IMG/VR virus record: IMGVR_UViG_3300050120_000126 | Span: 1 to 64,000 of that record | Source of the DNA: a virus | Direction: 5' to 3' (one strand) | DNA length: 64,000 bases | Shown: positions 59,695-64,000 of the stretch, piece by piece | Position numbering within the stretch: position 1 is the first letter of the stretch | Layout: each line of letters starts with the position of its first letter | Notes under the pieces: model-generated | What the model saw: only the letters and a program-made list of their open reading frames with translations | The model's database searches: none | What the model was told of the DNA's origin: nothing | Program-made: the position numbers and the translations under genes

Positions 59695-60477
59695 TTAGAA
59701 CGTTTTTCCGGCCATGCACATCTTTAATGTGAAATCATGGAATTCGCCTGCATTATGACCGTATAGCCCTTCCCCATAGAATGCCGCTCCGACGGTCCGC
59801 AACAATATCGTTTCCGTACCCTCGGAGCCTTTATAGGACTGGCCGTCTGGCCCGTAGGCTTGCGATGAGGCCCAGTCGCTTACATATTGGAAGGATCGGC
59901 CAGTTTCTTTTAAATTAAAAATAATGAAAGCGTTCGACGCATACGAGCTGCATGCCATTGTCCGCAGGCCGACTTCATGATTTTCGTCCTGCTTTGCTTG
60001 GATTTCATTCTGCTTCGCCTCTTCACGTTTTAGCCGATCGCTCGAATACCAGGTGATTTTGAGAGGAATCGTCGGTTCTTTATTATCGAGAAGAACACTT
60101 AAAACATTCTTTTGCCCCGGATCGCGCAGCTCTAAGCGAACTGCACCTACATCATTTTCGCCATTGGCAAAGCTAAATTTTCCGTAGCAATTTAGCGCGG
60201 CGCCGAGACCAGTATCTATGACCTCGCCATCAACGGAAACAGCGTCATAGGCAGCGTTTTTGAAATAGATTTCAGCGGTCGATATAGGAGAAGTAGGGCC
60301 ATTTGGTTCGCCGACCATTGAATTTAAGGTATTGATCAATTTGCCGTTTAATTCTGGCCGAGAACACGCGCTTATCGATTTTGGCGTGAGCGGGTTAGTC
60401 GCATCAAATTGTTGGCTTGGCCCGACGCATCCGCTCAACATAAAAATTGGCAGGGAAAATAGAATCAAGAATCTCAT
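59695..60477 (-). CDS. Phage-encoded lipoprotein
   Basis: 260 residues. Signal MRFLILFSLPIFMLSGC with lipobox LSGC (Cys17). The mature domain is beta-rich (VGAVRLELRDPGQKNVLSVL). It follows an Arc-like gene. It probably sits in the outer membrane of the lysogen and may mask a receptor. Confidence 0.65.
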   Translation of the reverse strand: MRFLILFSLPIFMLSGCVGPSQQFDATNPLTPKSISACSRPELNGKLINTLNSMVGEPNGPTSPISTAEIYFKNAAYDAVSVDGEVIDTGLGAALNCYGKFSFANGENDVGAVRLELRDPGQKNVLSVLLDNKEPTIPLKITWYSSDRLKREEAKQNEIQAKQDENHEVGLRTMACSSYASNAFIIFNLKETGRSFQYVSDWASSQAYGPDGQSYKGSEGTETILLRTVGAAFYGEGLYGHNAGEFHDFTLKMCMAGKTF

Positions 60478-60481
60478 TTAA

Positions 60482-60715
60482 TCATTTATCCAGGATCTGT
60501 TTTACTAGTTGCTTAATTTCTCTGCCGTTCTTGACCAGTTCATCCAATGTTTGATTGACCGGCGTTGCATATAGGCGGTCGATAATCTCTGCATTCATTG
60601 ATCGCCCGTTGCGTTCGGCCGCATCTTTAATTGTTGCATGTAGGTCTGGCGGTAGTCGCACGGCCGTGTGAATGAACTCAGCTTGTATGGTTTTTTTCGA
60701 TGGCGGTTTCTGCAT
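60482..60715 (-). CDS. Arc-like ribbon-helix-helix DNA-binding protein
   Basis: 77 residues. VRLPPDLHATIKDAAERNGR and SMNAEIIDRL are the Arc/Mnt strand-helix-helix pattern. It likely represses its own promoter and the lipoprotein gene five bases downstream. Confidence 0.8.
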   Translation of the reverse strand: MQKPPSKKTIQAEFIHTAVRLPPDLHATIKDAAERNGRSMNAEIIDRLYATPVNQTLDELVKNGREIKQLVKQILDK

Positions 60716-61086
60716 CGCGCGATCTTTTCGCAGATAAACCGCTAGGTGTTGTTTTTACTACTAATATGGGACCACGATATGAAAACATTTTACTCATAAT
60801 TTTGCATCGCAATATTTATTGTCCTACCGAATGAATTGCCATAACAAAACATCTGACAAAATCTTGCATCAGAAGTGATGCCAAAAAGGCATCTTATTTG
60901 CCCTATAGGCACAAGAGGCCGACGCGCATAGTTGAATCAAAGGGAGCACTAAAAATATTAAATGCCCCAACGTTGTGCGCTCCAGTTTGTAGGAATATAC
61001 TGGGGTTATAAACAGTGCTTTTGTTCCCCGCGGCCTTCGTCCAGAACCACAAAAGCGACTATCGCCTATGCTTCGTGGAGTACTGA
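60716..61086. promoter_or_regulatory. Intergenic region: hairpin and a + strand promoter
   Basis: No gene supported. GATGCC-aaaaa-GGCATC at 60877-60893 is a 6-bp hairpin, T-rich on the + side. TTGTGC (60973-60978), 17 bases, TATACT (60996-61001) is a promoter candidate for the gene at 61087. Confidence 0.5.
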
Positions 61087-61287
61087 ATGCTGCTCGTAGA
61101 ACAACAGGAAATAGAGTTAATTCATGCGTTACGCGGTATGCACCCAGAAGATCAGATTCTTCTATTGCTACATGCCAAAACCAGAGCAATTGCTTATTTT
61201 AAGGAACGGCCTAAGTTACAACTCGTCAGCATCACGTCTAATCCATCGCAAGGCTCCACGCTTAGCAGCGCCACGAGCAAAATCTAA
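61087..61287 (+). CDS. Small helical protein convergent with the repressor
   Basis: 66 residues with GGAG six bases before the ATG. The first 45 residues (EQQEIELIHALRGMHPEDQ) are helical and coding-like; the end overlaps the 3' end of the repressor gene. Function unknown. Confidence 0.45.
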   Translation: MLLVEQQEIELIHALRGMHPEDQILLLLHAKTRAIAYFKERPKLQLVSITSNPSQGSTLSSATSKI

Positions 61288-61638
61288 TATGTTGGCGCGT
61301 CCACGCTTGTCCGATTGCTGCATCAGGGCTATTACTTCAATTATTTCATCTGCTGTAACAGCATCGAGGCTTCCCGATTCATTCGAGTCAACGATAGTCA
61401 AATTCAATTCCGCTAACTGGTATTGACTAGGGTCTGTCACGGAAAGGTCAAGAGAAGTTAGCGCAGCCAGGTCGACGCCAAAAAATTTGGCCAACTTCGG
61501 CGCAAATTTCGAGACTTTCGATTTTCTCTTTTCCAGCATAAAAATGTTTTGGCCGTCTGTTCCGACGGCAGTGCCGACCGCGTCATAAGTCAATGACCGT
61601 GCTTCGCGCAAAAATTTAACGTTCTCTCCGAGTCCCAT
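61216..61638 (-). CDS. CI-like repressor without a peptidase domain
   Basis: 140 residues from ATG 61638. Residues ~1-60 are an XRE helix-turn-helix (LREARSLTYDAVGTAVG; GQNIFMLEKRKSKVSKFAP). The remainder is helical (TADEIIEVIALMQQSDKRG) with no Ser/Lys autoproteolysis site, so RecA-stimulated self-cleavage is not expected. The ATG is eight bases from the PRM -10, so the mRNA may be leaderless, as for lambda cI. It divides the switch region with the Cro-like gene. Confidence 0.8.
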   Translation of the reverse strand: MGLGENVKFLREARSLTYDAVGTAVGTDGQNIFMLEKRKSKVSKFAPKLAKFFGVDLAALTSLDLSVTDPSQYQLAELNLTIVDSNESGSLDAVTADEIIEVIALMQQSDKRGRANILDFARGAAKRGALRWIRRDADEL

Positions 61639-61646
61639 TCGCGGAC

Positions 61647-61711
61647 TGTATAAACATCTGTGTATTTTGTCCATAAACAGTAGTTGACTTAAATAAACAG
61701 GTGTTTATAAT
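61647..61711. promoter_or_regulatory. PRM/PR with three operators (OR-like)
   Basis: PR (+): TTGACT 61684-61689, 16 bases, TATAAT 61706-61711. PRM (-): TGGACA 61668-61673, TATACA 61647-61652. Operators are TAAACATCTGTGTA (61651-61664), a half-conserved TAAACAGTAGTTGA (61674-61687) and perfect TAAACAGGTGTTTA (61694-61707), spaced about two helical turns. Confidence 0.82.
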
Positions 61712-61718
61712 CGAGGGC

Positions 61719-61982
61719 ATGAACCCTCTTACTAAAGCAATCGACACCTGCGGCGCAGGGCAAGCTGGCTTCGCCAGGCTGATCAATGAATCCCTTGGGC
61801 TTTCTGGCTCGGACGCCATCACGCCACAGCAAGTCTGGAATTGGCTTAATCGAGGCGACGAAATTCCTGCTCAGTATTGCCCGGCAATCGAAAAACTTTG
61901 CAGTGGGAGCGTTTCTCGAAAAGATTTGCGCCCAGAAGACTGGCAAAAGATTTGGCCTGAACTCGCATCTGCAACGACTTAA
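61719..61982 (+). CDS. Cro/YdaS-like DNA-binding protein
   Basis: 87 residues from ATG 61719 with GAGGG upstream; the frame open from 61701 runs into PR. KAIDTCGAGQAGFARLINE, then TPQQVWNWLNRGDEIPAQY is the YdaS/Cro-type helix-turn-helix. First gene of the right early operon. Confidence 0.85.
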   Translation: MNPLTKAIDTCGAGQAGFARLINESLGLSGSDAITPQQVWNWLNRGDEIPAQYCPAIEKLCSGSVSRKDLRPEDWQKIWPELASATT

Positions 61983-61994
61983 ATTTAATTTCAA

Positions 61995-62021
61995 CGCATG
62001 AGTTTTCATGCGTTTTATTTT
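61995..62021 (+). terminator. tR1-like terminator
   Basis: CGCATGA-gttt-TCATGCG, a perfect 7-bp stem, with TTTTATTTTG after it, between the cro-like and cII-like genes. Confidence 0.85.
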
Positions 62022-62056
62022 GCCCAATAACCGACCTTCAACCATAGTCAATTCAC

Positions 62057-62479
62057 ATGAGTGTCCTTGAATCTACTCTTGATCTGCGCGTAAAGCGCCC
62101 ACTGAAAAGCCATTCTCCGCGCGATTGGGAGCATTGGACAAGTGAGGCAAAAGTCATTGCCGACACGCTCAAGAATAGTGGGCTGCAAGACAAGACTGTT
62201 GCAATCGAGATCGATGTTGATTCGGCGATTCTTTCAAAGGCGCAGTCTGGCACGGCGCGCCTTTCTGAAAAGCATATGGATGCCCTGATGGATGCCTGCG
62301 GCAGCGAAGCATGGCTTCAATACTGGTTACTCAAGCGTGGCTATGACCCTCGATTCCTGCATCGCATTGAAACCGACCTGCAGCGCGAGAACCGCGAATT
62401 GCGGGAGCGCCTGGAAGAAATCGAATCCGAGCGCGAAATCGAATTGCGCCTAATTTCCAAAATCCGGATGACCGCATGA
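62057..62479 (+). CDS. CII-like regulatory protein
   Basis: 140 residues. The N-terminal helix-turn-helix (KTVAIEIDVDSAILSKAQSG, then RLSEKHMDALMDACGSEA) and YWLLKRGYDP match proteins in the cII position of many temperate phages. A Glu/Arg coiled coil ends the protein. It probably controls early genes or repressor establishment. Confidence 0.75.
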   Translation: MSVLESTLDLRVKRPLKSHSPRDWEHWTSEAKVIADTLKNSGLQDKTVAIEIDVDSAILSKAQSGTARLSEKHMDALMDACGSEAWLQYWLLKRGYDPRFLHRIETDLQRENRELRERLEEIESEREIELRLISKIRMTA

Positions 62480-62649
62480 TTACCGCAGATCCATCCAGCA
62501 CCGCAATGTTTCGCCAAGCGACGGCGAATTCAATTCCGTTTGTCCACGTGCGCAAGCTGTGCGGCTGCGGACGGCAGGTGACTGCTCGCCAACTTTCGCA
62601 GCATGGTAAATGCCCGGTCTGCGTGGGCGATGAAAAGGTGGCGGCATGA
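62476..62649 (+). CDS. Small zinc-ribbon protein
   Basis: 57 residues, ATGA-coupled to the cII-like gene. CGCG near residue 29 and CPVC near 46 make a zinc ribbon. Function unknown. Confidence 0.6.
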   Translation: MITADPSSTAMFRQATANSIPFVHVRKLCGCGRQVTARQLSQHGKCPVCVGDEKVAA

Positions 62650-62771
62650 GTACCCGCGAAAAATTACTGATGACCGCGCTTCTGCTGCTGATCTGCGGCG
62701 CCGGCTGGTGCATCTGCGAAGCCATCTATTACACATTCGTCTTTATTTTCAACCACGTGAGGGTGCATTAA
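62646..62771 (+). CDS. Small membrane peptide
   Basis: 41 residues (starts MSTREKLLMTALLLLICGAG); one membrane helix. Overlaps both neighbours, which supports expression. Function unknown. Confidence 0.55.
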   Translation: MSTREKLLMTALLLLICGAGWCICEAIYYTFVFIFNHVRVH

Positions 62772-63094
62772 TGAACGCAATCCAAACAGGTTTTCAATTA
62801 AAAGAGCAGGGCATGTCGCAAGCCTTAGCACACGCCGAGGAAATTGACCCGTCATGGAGCGAGAAGGCATACCGGTTTATTTGTGCTTTTGCGAATGATG
62901 GCAGCGAGTTTCGCGCCGAACAAGTTCGCGCCTATGCTGAAGCACGCGGATTTCCGCCGGCGCCGTCCGCGCGCGCCTGGGGATCGATTATTGCCAAGGC
63001 GGCGTGCGCCGGCATCATAAAACGTGCTGGTTTCACCGCTTGCGACAACGCCAAGGCACATGCATGCAATGTGTCGATTTGGATAGGCGCATGA
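62771..63094 (+). CDS. Early phage protein with winged-helix-like core
   Basis: 107 residues from ATG 62771, overlapping the TAA of the previous gene. SWSEKAYRFICAFANDGSEF, AEQVRAYAEARGF and SARAWGSIIAKAACAGII look like a small helical DNA-binding or adaptor fold found in phage early operons. Confidence 0.6.
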   Translation: MNAIQTGFQLKEQGMSQALAHAEEIDPSWSEKAYRFICAFANDGSEFRAEQVRAYAEARGFPPAPSARAWGSIIAKAACAGIIKRAGFTACDNAKAHACNVSIWIGA

Positions 63095-63552
63095 CTGAGA
63101 TCGTGCTTACCAAAGCCGCAAACGGCGTCTTGCTGCCTGCTGACCAGCAGAGCGCTGAATGTATCGCCAAGATGAAACTTGGTGCCGGCATCAAGATGAA
63201 ATTCACGAAACACAACAACGTGAAGTTTCACCGGAAGATGTTCGCGCTTGCCAATTTGGCTTATGAAGCGTGGGAGCCGTTGGAAACGACATATAAAAAT
63301 GAAATCGTTGCCAAGAACTTCGATCAATTCCGCGAAGACATCACGATCCTCGCTGGCTTCTATGAAAGTCGTGTACGCCTGAACGGTGAAATCCGCATCA
63401 TCGCCAAAAGTTGGGCATTTGAGTCGATGGACGATATCGAGAAGGACAGACTCTACAACTCGATCATTAACGTCGTGCTGTCGCGCATTCTCACAAAGTA
63501 CACCCGCGCCGATCTGGATGCTGTTGTTGAATCCGTGCTGAGGTTTGCATGA
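63091..63552 (+). CDS. DUF1367 phage protein
   Basis: 153 residues from ATG 63091. [20 protein letters not shown], then [21 protein letters not shown] and [20 protein letters not shown] are the DUF1367 pattern. Common in lambdoid early regions near replication and NinB-type genes; function unknown. Confidence 0.85.
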   Translation: MTEIVLTKAANGVLLPADQQSAECIAKMKLGAGIKMKFTKHNNVKFHRKMFALANLAYEAWEPLETTYKNEIVAKNFDQFREDITILAGFYESRVRLNGEIRIIAKSWAFESMDDIEKDRLYNSIINVVLSRILTKYTRADLDAVVESVLRFA

Positions 63553-64000
63553 CCGACATCAAGCGGCCAGCCATTCGATACCACGGTGGAAAGTGGAAAT
63601 TATCTCCTTGGCTGATCTCTCACTTTCCTCAGCATCGCACCTATGTTGAGCCATTTGGGGGGGGCGCGTCCGTGTTACTCCGTAAACCACGTTCATATGC
63701 CGAGATATATAACGACCTCGATGGCGAAGTCGTAAATCTCTTCCGTGTACTGCGGGATCGCGGCGAGGAGTTGCGAGCTGCTTGCTGGGCGACACCATTT
63801 AGCCGAGAGGAATTCAAGGCTGCATTTTTCGAATCCACGGATCCATTGGAACAAGCTCGGCGCACCGTAGTGCGGTCATTTTTTGGGTTCGGCAGCGCAT
63901 CGGTTACCGAATATAAACACAACACCACGATCGGCCGGCCAACAACTGGATTCCGTGCGAACAGCAACCGATCAGGTACTACGCCAGCACATGATTGGGC
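63549..64000 (+). CDS. DNA adenine methylase (D12 class), 3' end outside window
   Basis: Open from ATG 63549, coupled by ATGA, to the window end. [20 protein letters not shown] and [17 protein letters not shown] are the SAM-binding motifs of Dam/D12 N6-adenine methylases. The catalytic DPPY would lie beyond 64000. It may mimic host methylation or protect DNA. Confidence 0.9.
   Translation, partial: MTDIKRPAIRYHGGKWKLSPWLISHFPQHRTYVEPFGGGASVLLRKPRSYAEIYNDLDGEVVNLFRVLRDRGEELRAACWATPFSREEFKAAFFESTDPLEQARRTVVRSFFGFGSASVTEYKHNTTIGRPTTGFRANSNRSGTTPAHDW

Noticed and set aside
1-64000. CRISPR array
   Set aside because: No series of short direct repeats with regular unique spacers was seen.
1-64000. 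Insertion sequence or transposase
   Set aside because: No transposase motif or terminal inverted repeats noticed; mosaicism is explained by phage modules.

Overview
The window looks like almost all of the genome of a temperate, contractile-tailed (myovirus-type) phage of a proteobacterium, most likely a betaproteobacterium. The host guess rests on the family content (DUF2280 terminase small subunit, DUF1073-type portal, DUF2184-type capsid, DUF3383 tail sheath) and on canonical CTG-N10-CAG LexA boxes. No host chromosomal gene is recognisable. The integrase and a putative attP lie in the middle of the window, both window ends cut phage genes (a replication gene on the left, a Dam-type methylase on the right), and the order across the ends is a normal early-gene order. 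The sequence is therefore probably a circularly permuted or excised phage genome slightly longer than 64 kb, not an integrated prophage with its ends.

Layout. 1-4985 (+): replication genes, a DUF559-like nuclease, a diversified lectin-fold protein (DGR target 1), small zinc-type proteins and a Q-like late regulator. 5066-6260: a late control region with a LexA-overlapped promoter, a leader terminator, an initiator-like tRNA and a HicAB module on the opposite strand. 6482-18334 (+): packaging, portal, head and neck. 18395-30378 (+): sheath, tube, tape measure, baseplate and tail fibre. 30484-37349 (+): receptor-binding or esterase protein, lysis genes, Rha, a lipoprotein and a lipase. 37356-37980: a second LexA-box promoter with its gene. 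38000-39502 (-): attP, integrase, excisionase. 39507-44333 (-): a tightly overlapping run of small accessory genes.

45280-57235 (-) is the long left early operon. In transcription order it runs: small genes, DGR target 3, Lar-like protein, coiled-coil protein, ERF annealase, YqaJ-like exonuclease, SSB, KTSC protein, DGR target 2, a MutS-like/Avd-like accessory protein, the template repeat, the reverse transcriptase, a beta-clamp-like protein and a C5 cytosine methyltransferase. 57450-60715 carries cargo genes (O-acyltransferase, lipoprotein, Arc-like protein). 61216-62479 is a lambda-like cI/cro/cII switch with five copies of a 14-bp operator (TAAACA-NN-TGTTTA) shared between PL and PR/PRM. 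62476-64000 (+) continues the right early operon.

The most interesting system is the diversity-generating retroelement (DGR). One 114-bp template (49132-49245) matches three 114-bp variable repeats (3170-3283, 50232-50345, 55724-55837). Two of these differ from the template only at template adenines. All three targets are lectin-fold proteins encoded in early operons rather than in the tail module. The accessory protein appears to join a MutS domain I-like segment to an Avd-like helical segment. The RT gene overlaps a beta-clamp-like gene by ATGA, and that gene overlaps a methyltransferase gene. Further points of interest are two near-identical SOS promoters combined with a repressor that lacks a peptidase domain, and a tRNA that resembles initiator tRNA.
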